From NCBI GenBank assembly GCA_023055425.1, contig JALGPY010000012.1:9917922-9981921 (forward strand): a stretch of 64,000 nucleotides of DNA, read 5' to 3'. Below are positions 10,005-20,700 of the stretch, piece after piece; position 1 is the stretch's first letter, and each line of letters starts with the position of its first letter. The position numbers and the translations under genes were made by a program. The notes under the pieces were generated by a model that worked only from the letters and a program-made list of their open reading frames with translations, ran no database searches and had not been told where the DNA came from. This DNA comes from Linanthus parryae (Eukaryota > Streptophyta > Magnoliopsida > Ericales > Polemoniaceae).

Positions 10005-12909
10005 AAACGAATGGTGGTTGCGCCATGAGTTTAGCCTTCAAAGCTTCAAAGTGAGGAGCCGGCAGTGGTTTTGTGAAGAGATCTGCGAGTTGATCTGCAC
10101 TAGACACAAACGAAACTATCAGTTCTTTGTTGATAGCCTTTTCACGCACGTAGTGGTAATCGATTTCAATATGTTTTGTATGTGCGTGAAAAAGGGGATT
10201 AGCAGTCATAGCAAGAGCAGATTTATTATCAGTAAAGAGTAAGGGAGGCGAGGAAATTTTAATATGTAAATCAAAAAAGAGTAATTTAAACCAAGATAAA
10301 TCTGCTGCAGCCGTGGCAAGAGCACGGTATTCTGCTTCTGTGGATGAACGAGCGACTGTGGGCTGTTTTTTTGAGACCCAGTGGACTGGGTTAGGCCCAA
10401 TAAAGACTGCAATACCAGTTGTACTCCGACGATCGGATGGGTTACCGGCCCAGTCCGCATCGGAGAAAATATGTAAAGGAGTAGACGAAGCATGATAAAA
10501 TAAACCTTGAGATCGAGTTCCTTGAAGATAACGAAGAATTCTTTTAGCACCACTAAAGTGAACATCGGTAGGGTTATGCATAAGTTGGCATAAATGATTG
10601 ACCGCAAAGGAAATGTCGGGACGTGTAAATGTGAGATATTGGAGCCCCCCAAGGAGCTGGCGAAAAATAGTTGGCTCAGGCAGGGGTGTGCCTTGGTTAA
10701 GGCGGTATTTTACCCCAGCAGCGAAGGGAGTGGGGCAGGCCTTACAATTACTCATGTTAAATTTAGAAAGTAAATCAGATATATATTTTTCTTGAGTAAT
10801 GGACAGGCCTTGTGAATTCCTGAAAATTTGAAGGCCCAAGAAGTAAGTAAGTGGGCCTAAATCAGTCATCTGAAATTCTCGGCCCAATTGTGAAATAAGT
10901 GTAGAAATATACAAGGAATCACTACCAGTGATGATTATATCATCAACGTACAGCAAGAGAATGGTCATCTTGTCATTGTGATGACGAATAAACATAGATG
11001 AATCGGAGTAAGCAGAAATAAAGCCAAGAGATAACAAATATGTAGCAAATCGTTCAAACCAAGCCCGGGGGGCTTGTTTTAAACCGTAGATAGATTTGTG
11101 TAACAAACATACATGTTTAGGATATTTAGGATCAATAAACCCGGTGGGTTGCTTCATATACACTGTTTCACGGAGATATCCGTGTAAAAAGGCGTTTTTA
11201 ACGTCTAATTGACGAAGAGGCCAGTTATAAGTGGTAGCAAGAGCCAATATAGAACGAACAGTGGCGTGTTTGACGACGGGACTAAAAGTCTCGTCGTAGT
11301 CAATACCGTAGGTTTGGTGAAATCCCTTAGCCACAAGACGGGCTTTGTACCGAGAAATAGTACCATTGGGGTGAAATTTAGTTTTAAAAACCCACTTGTT
11401 CCCAATCACATTGGTGTTTGGGGGTAAAGGGACAAGAGTCCAAGTTTTCTGTTTCACAAGACTTGAAAATTCATCTAACATTGCAGTACGCCACTGTGAA
11501 AATTTGTTTGCCTCTGTGAAAGAAGAAGGCTCAGAAAGAGAAGTGTGTGCAGTGGTGTTCAAAGCAGTAAACCCAGAATTAGAAAAATGCAGTTTCTTTT
11601 TTATGATACCCGATTTACTTCGGGTTTGCATTGGATGACCTCCTTGTGGGGGAGGTGGTTGGGGTGGGGGAATCATCACTGGGGTAATGGAATCAGCCAA
11701 GCCAGGACTGGTGGAGTTAGTAGGAGAACCAGCAGTGGGGGTAGTATCTGGTGCAGTATCTGTAGAGGGTCCTACAACTTCACCAGCTGGCTGGTGAAGT
11801 CCACCAGAGCCCTCAGATATGGGGGTTGTCACACATGGAGAGTGTGACACAGCAGCTGATGGAACAGTGCTGGAAATAGGGACAGGAAAGGGACCTGAAA
11901 AAGAAGAAGAAGAATGTGAGTCTTGAGTACAGTTAGGAGCAACAGCAGTAGAATATGGAAACTTATATTCATCAAAAATGACATCACGGCTAATGTAAAA
12001 ACGTCGTAAAGTGCGGTCATAACAAAGATATCCCTTATATCCATCAGCATAACCAAGGAATGTGCAGAGAGTAGACTTTGGATCAAGTTTAGAAGATATA
12101 TAAGGTCTTAGATTAGGAAAACAAGCACAACCAAATTTTTTTAAATGTGAATAGTCTGGTTTTTGTTTAAATAGCAATTCATAAGGTGACTTGTGATGTG
12201 TGTTCTTGCTAGGTAACCGGTTGATTAAATAAGTTGCTGTAGCAACAGCGTGAAACCAAAAAATTTTGGGCAAAGAGGCATTATACAGCATAGTAACAGC
12301 AGTCTCAATGATGTGGCGGTGTTTACGCTCAGAAACCCCATTTTGTTGGGGTGTATGAGGACAAGACTTCTGGTGTTGAATACCAGTATTAGACAGAAAT
12401 TGTTGGAAGATGAAAGAAGTATATTCACCCCCTCCGTCTGAGCGTAAAATTTTAATGTCATAACCAAGCAATTTTTCAATAAAAGTTTTAAATTTAACAA
12501 AAGCAGCAGGGACTTCTGATTTTAGTTTCAAAGGAAATAGCCAGGTATATCGTGACATATCATCAATAAATAACACATAATAGCGATAACCATTGAGTGA
12601 AGTTGTGGATGCAGGGCCCCAAACGTCACTGTGCAAAAGATGAAGAGGTGCAGACACAGTAGAGGTAGAAGCCGTGTAGGGCAATCTACGCATTTTCCCA
12701 CATAAACACGATTCACACAGAAATTTAGAGTTTTTAACAGAAGAAAAAGAAGAACAATTTAAACATGTAGATAACACATCCTGTGACGGATGTCCCAGAC
12801 GATTATGCCAAAGACCAGATGAGACTCGTTGACCCAAGAAGGCGTGAGGACCAGGACCAGGCGAAGAACTTAGAGAAGATAGGGGATATAGACCATTTTT
12901 ACTGGCCCT
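10003..12909 (-). pseudogene. Copia pol: integrase, reverse transcriptase, RNase H
   Basis: About 965 residues in a frame shifted relative to the upstream gag-protease frame. In order: the GAG-pre-integrase region (LWHNRLGHPS, CESCLCGKM), integrase core with HSDVWGP, RSDGGGEY and GVSERKHRHI supplying the D,D,E residues, the reverse transcriptase with YVDD (LLLYVDDIIITG), and RNase H with [17 protein letters not shown] and TDNKSALAM. All these catalytic motifs are kept. The frame opens further to 12963, but homology starts near 12909. Joining to gag needs a +1 shift, or reflects a small indel at about 12900-12912. Whether this is a programmed shift or damage cannot be decided from one copy. 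Confidence 0.85.
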
Positions 12910-14374
12910 GAAAAAGGGTTTGACCAGTATCAATATCAATAATTGAGAAAGAATTTTTATCAAAAATAAACTTCACGTTGTTATCAGTGCACATTTTATG
13001 AACCGAAAGCAAATTAACGGAGAGTTTTGGGACGTGCAGAGTGTGTGGTAGTGTAAAAGTAGTATGTGCAGTGGTTAAGTAGGCAGTACCGGAGTTGTGG
13101 ATGGGCAGAGAGTAGCCGTTACCGACTGTGACCTGGTCAGAACCAGTGTAGGGCTCTGTAAGAGAGAGATTCCGGAGCTCCGCCGACATATGGTTAGAGG
13201 CACCAGTGCCTGTAAGCCAGACTTCAGAAGGTATGGACTGTTGCGAGTTGGATGAAGCAGCCATGGCATCTAGCTGCTCAGGAGGGTGTCGACCTTGGAA
13301 AGCATAATCCATACGGTGCCAGCAATCAAGAGCGGAGTGGAAGTCGTTTCCACATATCTGGCAAGTAATCGGGGCAGAGCGACCAGTACCGGATCTTCCA
13401 CGTTGAGAACCCGAACGACCAGATCCGTATCGTCCGGATCCGGACCCGTAACCGGATCCGGACCCGTAACCGGATCCAGAACCAGACCCGTATCCGGATC
13501 CATGACCCGATCCATAACCTGACCCGTATCCGCTACCTGACCCAGATCCAAAACCCGAACCGTACCCGGATCCACCGGTCCGACCTCCTCTGGAATAATC
13601 AAATCGACCGCGTGAACCGAACCGGCCACCACCACGGTTAGGATTAGGGTTTCTAGAACCACCGCGGCCGCCACCACGAGATTGGCCGGAAAAGTAGGCA
13701 GTGGGGGAGGGATCTGGATCAAGGGACTGATTGGCACGCATCTGTTCATCAGCTTTTAGGAGAACATGAAGTTCAGCAAAGGAGATCGGGTTTGAGTGTA
13801 TGTGAAGAGAGGATCGAAAAGGGTTAAACTCAGGAGGGAGGCCGTTAAGGGCATAGAGGAGCATATCCTCATCATCAATATGAACAGAGGAGACGGCAAG
13901 TTGATTGCGGATGGTGGTAAGTTTCTGCATGTATAGATCGATGGAGTCAGTGCCCTTTTTGATGGTTTGGAGAGAGGATTTGAGGTGGATGATGTTAGAT
14001 CTAGTCAGAGACGCATACCGTTGCTCAAGAACTAGCCAAGCCGATCTGGAGGTTGGAGATCCAATCACCTGAGTGAGAGCCTCGGTGGAGAGAGAGGCGT
14101 TCAAAATAGTCAAAACTGCTTGGTCCTGAAGGACCCAGGCCGTGTAGTCTGGATTCGGAGAAGGCAAAGAGCCAGCGCCGGGACCAGGAAGAAACTCCGG
14201 CGGACATGGAGTTGAGCCGTCGAGAAAGCCGAAGAGGCTATGAGTACGAAAAATAGATGAGATCTGGTGACGCCATAAGACAAAATTGGTGCCATCCAAC
14301 TTAAATGGTAGTAGATTGTGTATATTGGAAAGAAGATAGAGTGGTGTATTGGTGGTGTTGGTGGTAGAGAGCAT
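12899..14374 (-). CDS. Copia gag and protease region
   Basis: 491 residues from an ATG at 14374, 18 bases from the LTR. The N-terminal gag part (LLPFKLDGTNFVLWRHQI) is of the copia gag type. A Gly/Ser/Tyr-rich stretch encoded by tandem GGATCCGGxTAC-like units covers about 13430-13600. A canonical zinc knuckle, CQICGNDFHSALDC (CX2CX4HX4C), lies at about residues 338-351. The protease motif reads LTGTGAS at 387-393: the aspartate expected before TGAS is Gly389 (GGC, 13208-13210), consistent with a GAC to GGC transition, so the protease should be inactive. The frame ends just after the protease domain, where pol continues in another frame. Confidence 0.85.
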   Translation of the reverse strand: MLSTTNTTNTPLYLLSNIHNLLPFKLDGTNFVLWRHQISSIFRTHSLFGFLDGSTPCPPEFLPGPGAGSLPSPNPDYTAWVLQDQAVLTILNASLSTEALTQVIGSPTSRSAWLVLEQRYASLTRSNIIHLKSSLQTIKKGTDSIDLYMQKLTTIRNQLAVSSVHIDDEDMLLYALNGLPPEFNPFRSSLHIHSNPISFAELHVLLKADEQMRANQSLDPDPSPTAYFSGQSRGGGRGGSRNPNPNRGGGRFGSRGRFDYSRGGRTGGSGYGSGFGSGSGSGYGSGYGSGHGSGYGSGSGSGYGSGSGYGSGSGRYGSGRSGSQRGRSGTGRSAPITCQICGNDFHSALDCWHRMDYAFQGRHPPEQLDAMAASSNSQQSIPSEVWLTGTGASNHMSAELRNLSLTEPYTGSDQVTVGNGYSLPIHNSGTAYLTTAHTTFTLPHTLHVPKLSVNLLSVHKMCTDNNVKFIFDKNSFSIIDIDTGQTLFQGQ

Positions 14375-14379
14375 TGTAA

Positions 14380-14392
14380 GGCTCTGATACCA
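14380..14392 (-). other. Primer-binding site of copia 9690-14698
   Basis: Reads TGGTATCAGAGCC on the minus strand, complementary to initiator tRNA-Met, with no spacer between it and the LTR end at 14393. Confidence 0.9.
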
Positions 14393-14698
14393 TAAAAGAC
14401 CCGATTAGGGTTTGTGAGATAAACACTGTGATGGACTGTGAAGAAGATGAAGAGAGGCGGAAGAAGATGTATTGTGTATATTTACAATCATAATAAAAAC
14501 CCTAAACAATAATGGACTATTTATAGTCCTGATCTAACAGACGGATTTAGAGAGGACAATCTAACGGTAATAATAACGTTACAAGAGAATGGGCTTAAGT
14601 AACGGGCCTAAATAGTTGAGGTTAGGATTTGGGCTTATAACAGGCCCGTACAAGAGGTGCAGTGGCCCATTACCAGAATAGGACCAATAGAGCTTTTA
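14393..14698 (-). repeat. 5' LTR of copia 9690-14698
   Basis: 306 bp, one mismatch to the partner LTR. It contains the palindromic CTATAAATAG (14517-14526), the best TATA-box candidate for the element's own transcript. Confidence 0.95.
14517..14526 (-). promoter_or_regulatory. TATA-box candidate in copia 5' LTR
   Basis: CTATAAATAG on the coding strand, placed in the middle of the LTR as expected for the U3/R border. It is perfectly palindromic, so it could read either way. Confidence 0.45.
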
Positions 14699-14721
14699 GT
14701 CCATGCTTCCTAGCTTGATAC

Positions 14722-16689
14722 CCAGTCGTAATGCCCCTCTTTTGAATAAGTTATGATACATCAGGAAATGAATTGAATTTGACGGTTTAAGTGCAAAGTT
14801 GGCCTGTTGATAACTTGATTGAATAAGTTATAATGTATCAGGAAATGTCTAATATTTTTACACACTTAATTTCAATCTTCAACAGCTCATACCCAAAATC
14901 GGCGGAATGGGTGGATATGAAGAAACCACATTAGAGAAGACCTGTTCATATTTTTGGCAAGTGATTATTGGGTGTAGTTGTGTTACTTGACTGTAGTTTA
15001 GCGAGCATGTCATCTTGCATACCTGGTTTACTCTTTGATGCCTCATCCAGCTTATATTTGAGCTTCTGCACGATATTTCATTGCACTCTGTCTTTTCAAG
15101 CTTAGGTTTTTTATTTAAACTCAAGCTTGGTAGTTCAAAGATGTTTCGTGAAGCGCACTTAGAATGCTCCATTAATTCCATTCTCATACAAAGTTTTTGT
15201 AGGATTAGAGGCTCAGCAAGCATATTGAATTTGAATTTAAATCCTGAAACCCAACAAGTTAGTATTAAACTTTCACCGATAATGAACTTAGAAGGGGCGA
15301 ATAAGTAGCAGGTTAACGCCTTGGTTACAATTGGAATCGTATATTTGCATTCGGTTTTTCTCATAACCTTCATTGTTTACTTATTTGCTAATACTTGCTT
15401 GACTGAAACTTGTGAATTCCATGCCCTATTCTTTCTGTATATACTTCTTGATTAACTGGTCACCTGGCCTTCAATTGCTACAAGTTTACCTTACAGTGGA
15501 TTATGGAAACTAAAATCAATCATGGAAAAAAGTCGGGAGACTCGGAGTAATATGCATGATATCTGCTTTTGTCTATTTGTCATAACTGGAGTAGTGCTAG
15601 GAACCAACGAATCATAATGTGTATCATAGGATATGATTTAATTCACAGAACGGTCATAATATGTAGCGTATGATATGGTATGATTCACATATCGATAGTG
15701 ATATGTACCATATGATATAATATAAAGTTGTCAAGTTCAAGGTAAAAAACTCTGTCAAGTTCAAGGTAATTCAGGACAATCCGTATAGCCATTCTGGAAA
15801 ACAATTACACAATAAGTTCCTAAGTTTGTATTGCAATAGAGGTTGTGTGTACAAAAGTTCCCAAGAGTCCATGGGTCATTCACTATCAAGATGAGAGGGG
15901 TTTTAAGTTATGTACCAAAGTTTTAAAAAGAAAATGCTTTTCCCATACAAGTACGAAATCTAATCACCCCTGAACGGTGACTGTAGCTTTTATCCTGTAT
16001 TAATACCAGTATACAGCATAGATTCAACCCAAAAATCCCCGAATGGAACAGCAGGATTAATCCATGAAAGACGATTATAAGCAGACTCAGCGATGCCTTG
16101 AATTGTTGGAGAAAAGGGCCGGCGTGTGTTTGGACAGCGTGTAAGTTAAGTGAAGATGATGAAAGGATAGAAAATATGGGTTCCTACAGTTTGGAGTAGT
16201 AGTGACCCAGACATACATAATAATCAGAGAGATGAGGGCTCTTTTATCTAACACACCAAGCCCTAGGATTCTAAAAGGGTAATTCCTGCCTCCAGACAAA
16301 TTCGTGACTACAAGAGCTGCAATTGTGTGCATGCAGTTTCACTTCTTACTGTGCTGTGCAATGCAGTGTTCCTCCTCCATGCACCATTAATGTTATCGAT
16401 GGGGAAAGATGCAAGGTTGGAGCATTCTATTTTCTCCAGGTAAATCAAGTTGGGAAATAAATCTTCAGGTCATCCCACTCTGTTGTTAATTTCATCAAGT
16501 GCTTTAAGAGCAACATCTCAACACTCCACTGATCATCTTCCCTAATAACTGATTCCGTGGTCTTCTTATGGTGCCACTGGTTTTGTAGGTCACACGATTG
16601 CGCGCCCGATATTCTCTCTAGAGTTTTGAAAGTGTCATGTCTTAGCCAATTATTCATCATCGTTCATGGAATGCATTGAAGATCAAGTT
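14722..16689. other. Intergenic DNA with a weak exon-like segment
   Basis: No gene is firmly supported. On the minus strand a 164-codon frame (14879-15373), and an overlapping frame at 14946-15065 preceded by a GTGCAG splice-acceptor-like site and ending in TGA, have a protein-like composition (for example KLDEASKSKPGMQDDML). They match no family I recognise and may be a decayed gene fragment. The rest is AT-rich, with short imperfect repeats such as GTCAAGTTCAAGGTA. Confidence 0.3.
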
Positions 16690-17706
16690 TCTCCAACTAG
16701 AAAATGAATTTCTTGTCTCTGTCACAGATATCCTTGTTCATCAACAATAATCCTTCCTCATGAGTGTGTCTCCATAAGTTCCACTAGATATGTTGCAGCC
16801 ACCCCAGGAAATCGTCAAGTTCCGTAGTGCTTTGAATTTCTGTAAAGTGGCCAGGTTGCTCTCATTTCGAAATCCTTCATCCTTTGGGTAGATGTTCAGT
16901 TTACTTAGTTAGATCTTTGAGAATGCAAGCCTCCGCCTATGATTTCTTATTTTTGAAGACCCACTGGTTTCTATTATTCCAGCCAGATTAACCAGATTGC
17001 CACACAGAAATTAGTTTCCTCCTTGTTCAAATCATTGATCACTAATCGGATCCATTCTTTTGCAGGACCGACTCTTCTATAAAAAATCCATGTCGAAGAT
17101 GTGTTCCCAAATTTTGACGGACTGTTGACATCTCATGAACAAGTGTGTAGGGTTCTCGGGTTCTTTGCCGCAAAGAAGACATAATGCCAAACAAGTAACC
17201 CGAAATCCTGTATAATTTTACCTTCATTGATAGAGAATTATGCCAAGCTCTCCAAACTGGGAAGAGAATTCTTTTAGGGATATATAGATCTCCCACAGTT
17301 ATTAAGCCAATTTCTGGCCTCTGGATTTGTTGTGTCTGTGTGTAAATTTTCTGTTTTGCTACTAATGTGTCTTATAATTGCATAACCAGTCTTAGTGGAA
17401 TACTACCATCATCTGGAGAATGCCAGCGCATACTATACATTAAAGTTCTTACTTTGTTGACGGGTAGAAACAGTTTTTTAATTTTCTATTCATCTTCTAT
17501 CTGTTGCTAATAGATTTGCAACTCTAATTTGATCATGCTGGGCATGTTTAAAAGCTGGTTTGAAGGATACTGGTCTAGAATCATGGGTCAGAGAAAGCTT
17601 TAATGTACCATACTTAATGAATTTGATTCTCCACCTGACACCTCTTCTAATAATGTCTCTCCTGCATAAGATGCTTCTCCATGCGTATGAAGCATTGTTG
17701 CACGGT
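16690..17706 (-). mobile_element. Old L1 remnant, 3' part
   Basis: Decayed minus-strand L1 ORF2. The segment ASYAWRSILCRRDIIRRGVRWR (about 17600-17700) is the region after the RT domain, and about 17050-17270 resembles the zinc-binding RT-associated domain (PKRILFPVWRAWHNSL). Frameshifts and stops are frequent. The upstream half of the same gene resumes at 23758, beyond the inserted L1. The left limit is approximate. Confidence 0.7.
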
Positions 17707-17725
17707 TGACCGTGCATGATATCTT
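17707..17725. repeat. Target-site duplication of the intact L1, left copy
   Basis: The 19-bp sequence TGACCGTGCATGATATCTT is repeated exactly at 23739-23757. In the old L1 these bases encode part of its ORF2. Confidence 0.95.
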
Positions 17726-17763
17726 TTTTTTTTTTTTCCAACCTTAAATCAAATTCCATTAAT

Positions 17764-17776
17764 GGCTATCACAGCC
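17764..17776 (-). promoter_or_regulatory. L1 3' UTR hairpin
   Basis: On the RNA strand GGCTGTGATAGCC folds as a GGCT/AGCC stem with a five-base loop, 17 bases after the ORF2 stop and about 25 bases before the A tail. The L1 at the right edge has the same hairpin with a changed loop base (61671-61683). Such 3' hairpins can be recognised by the element's reverse transcriptase; that role is inferred here. Confidence 0.55.
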
Positions 17777-17793
17777 AAAGAAAGATCATAAGA

Positions 17794-20700
17794 TCATACA
17801 ATAAGAGAATTGGCAGCTCTTTTAGCACAAGAATGAGCATGCCAATTAAACTCTCTTCTAAAAAAGAAAAAAGAACATCTATCAAAATCAGAAGCTAACA
17901 TTTTACAATCCAGCAATACATTTTTAGCTTCTAAAATGCAACTACCATCCAATGAGTTGAGAAAGTCCACTGCAATCTTGGAATCTGAACAGATTAAAAC
18001 CTTCTTGTACCCCTTCTGTGTTGCTAAAAGAAGACATTTCCTGATTGCCAAACATTCAAGCACAAAAGGGTTACTGATATGGAGAATTTTAAAATCAAAC
18101 TCTTCTGTCACCACCTTATTTCTCCATTCAACCACCCCCAACCCACCTCCTCTTCTGAATTGATCCACTGCAGCATCACAGTGGAAAATTCCATCAAAGT
18201 CCTCTAAATTTGGATTGAGATCAGTCTTAGGAGGAGATAAAACAATCTGGGCACCCTCATTTCTATCTGTAAATTCATAAAACTTCTGAATTGCTTTAGC
18301 AAGTACCTGATGAGAAGACCAGTTGATACTGTTGAAAATAAGATCACATCTTGATTTCCAGATCTCCCAAGAAATGTAAGCTATAAGTCCCAGAGCAACA
18401 TCTTTTTTGTCAAATTCCTTGTGCAGGTTAATCACTTCCAGCCACCATTCTTGAATTGAACCTGGATTTGAGATGGAGAAAACACATTTAAAGGGGGAAA
18501 GCTTCCAGACCTCTTTGGCAAATGAGCATGTAACTATTGCATGTAATTCACCTTCAATGCAATCACCACATTTCACACACAGAAGTGACTGAATTTTACA
18601 CCCTCTTCTTTTTAGAGCAGCTGAAACAGCTATGCTTCCACTCATTAAGCTCCACATGAAAGATCTAATTCTGGGCTGCACCCTCAGCTTCCATATCTGC
18701 TTCCAAATATCAAAATTACTACTTTCTCCCATAACAAAGTTTAAATTTGAGCTGCTCAGCCCATTTCTATCCCATCTTCTTTTCTGCAACATTTTATAGA
18801 TTGCATTAACTGTAACTTTCCCATTACTAGAAAAGTGCCACACTTTACTATCATCAAAAGAGTCACTGCCAATAGGTATTGAAAGAATTAGTCTTGCCTC
18901 TTCCAAATTGAAAAGAGACAAAACAGCATCTTCTCTCCAGCTCCTAGCAGAAAAATCAATTAAATCACACACCATTTCTGCAGTTGCAGACTGTGGTTTT
19001 GGGGAACTCACTTTGAAACCATCATCTCTTGGAATCCAGGGATCCTCCCAAATTCTAATTGATCTACCATTACCAACAGCCCACCTGTATCCTTGCAAAA
19101 TTACTTTTCTACCCTCCAAGAGACTTCTCCATGCCCATGAGCTACCATGTGGACATTTAGCAGACAAAAAACTGCAATTGTTGAAAAACTTTCCTTTGAA
19201 AATTTTCTTGAACAGGGAGGTTTTACCATTCATCAACCTCCAAGCTTGCTTAGCAAGAAGAGATTGATTAAACAAATATAAGTTCTTAAAACCCAGACCA
19301 CCTCTTAGCTTGTCTTGACAAAGAAAATCCCAACTTCTCCAATGAATTTTTTTGTCACTATCACCTTTTTCCCCCCAATAGAAATTAGCCATATCTGCAT
19401 TTAAGTTATCACATACCCCTTTTGGAAAAGCAAAACAACTCATGGCATAAGTTGGGAGTGAAGAGAGGACTGATTTTATTAAAATCTCTCTCCCTGCACT
19501 ACTTAGATACTGCTTATCCCAACCCTTCAATCTTGCTTTGATATTTTCTGAAACAAAAGTCAATGTTTTTGCTTTTGACCTCCCAATTATTGCAGGCAGA
19601 CCCAAGTAATTGCACCCATCAAGACTTTTACTTATCCCCAAAAAGTTCTGAATAAAATTCTTCAACAACTTACTTGTATTTTGGCTGAAAAGGCAATGTG
19701 ACTTCTCCCTGTTAACAGCTTGGCCTGAGGCTTTCTCATACATTTTCAACACCAAATTCACTGCACTGCTGTCAGTCACTGTGGCCTTGCAAAACAGAAT
19801 GGAGTCATCAGCAAACAATAGATGATTCACAGATGGGCATTGCTTAGCAATTTTCACTCCAGAGAGCCATTGTTTCTTTTCAAATGAGTGCAATGTGGCT
19901 GTGAGGCCTTCAGCACAGAGGACAAATAGATAGGGAGATAGAGGATCTCCTTGTCTAATCCCTCTGCTAGGCTTAATAAAATCTCCCACCTCACCATTTA
20001 TAATGAGCTTAAAGCTCACTGATTTAATACAAGACATGATCCAGCCAATCCATTTATTACAAAAACCCATTCTCCTCATGATCAATTCCAAATAGTCCCA
20101 TCTTACCCTATCAAATGCTTTCAACATATCAAGTTTCAAAGCCATCCACCCTTCTTTGCCATTCCTTTTATTCTTAATCCAATGGATTAGCTCTTGAGTT
20201 ATCAAAATATTGTCTGTGATTAATCTATTACTCACAAAAGCAGACTGATTTTCAGATATTAATTTGTCAATCACCTTCTTCAATCTATTAGCAAGGGTTT
20301 TAGATAGGATTTTGTAAAAAGTGGTGCACAAGCTAATAGGTCTGAAATCCTTGACATACAGTGGAGAATGTACCTTTGGGATGAGAGTAATGTGAGTAAT
20401 ATTAAGGCTTTTGAGCAATCTCCCACTTCTAAAGAACTCCATTACTGCTTCACATACATCATCACCCACCACTTCCCAGTGAGTTTGAAAAAACCTAGCA
20501 GTGAAGCCATCATATCCAGGTGCCTTGTCTGGATTAAGAGAGAAACATGCTTCTTTTATCTCTTCCTTGGTTACCTCCATTGTGAGCTCTGAGTTCATGG
20601 CATCAGTAACCATTCTTCTTACATTAATAACCACTGGCCAAGGATCATCATGATTATCCTCAGTGAAGAGGTCAGAATAGAAATTCTGAAACACTGTTTC

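Larger units (their letters stand above)
9690..14698 (-). mobile_element. Young Ty1/copia element with TA...TA LTR ends
   Basis: A complete 5,009-bp minus-strand copia. Both LTRs are 306 bp and differ at one position. The target duplication GTCCA is perfect (9685-9689, 14699-14703). The LTR begins TAAAAG and ends CTTTTA on the coding strand rather than TG...CA; the primer-binding site directly abuts this end, which confirms the boundary. It encodes gag, protease, integrase, reverse transcriptase and RNase H in the copia order, but with a protease active-site change and a frameshift. It inserted into the small DNA element at 9058-14713. Confidence 0.95.
9058..14713. mobile_element. Non-autonomous inverted-repeat DNA element split by copia
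   Basis: With the copia at 9690-14698 removed, about 640 bp remain. The ends are inverted: CTAAGAAGCACGGATAC on the left, and CTAGGAAGCATGGACAC as the complement on the right. The direct repeat CTTGATAC lies at 9050-9057 and 14714-14721. An 8-bp duplication suggests hAT-type mobilisation; a 9-bp Mutator-type reading is possible with one mismatch. No transposase is present. Confidence 0.6.
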
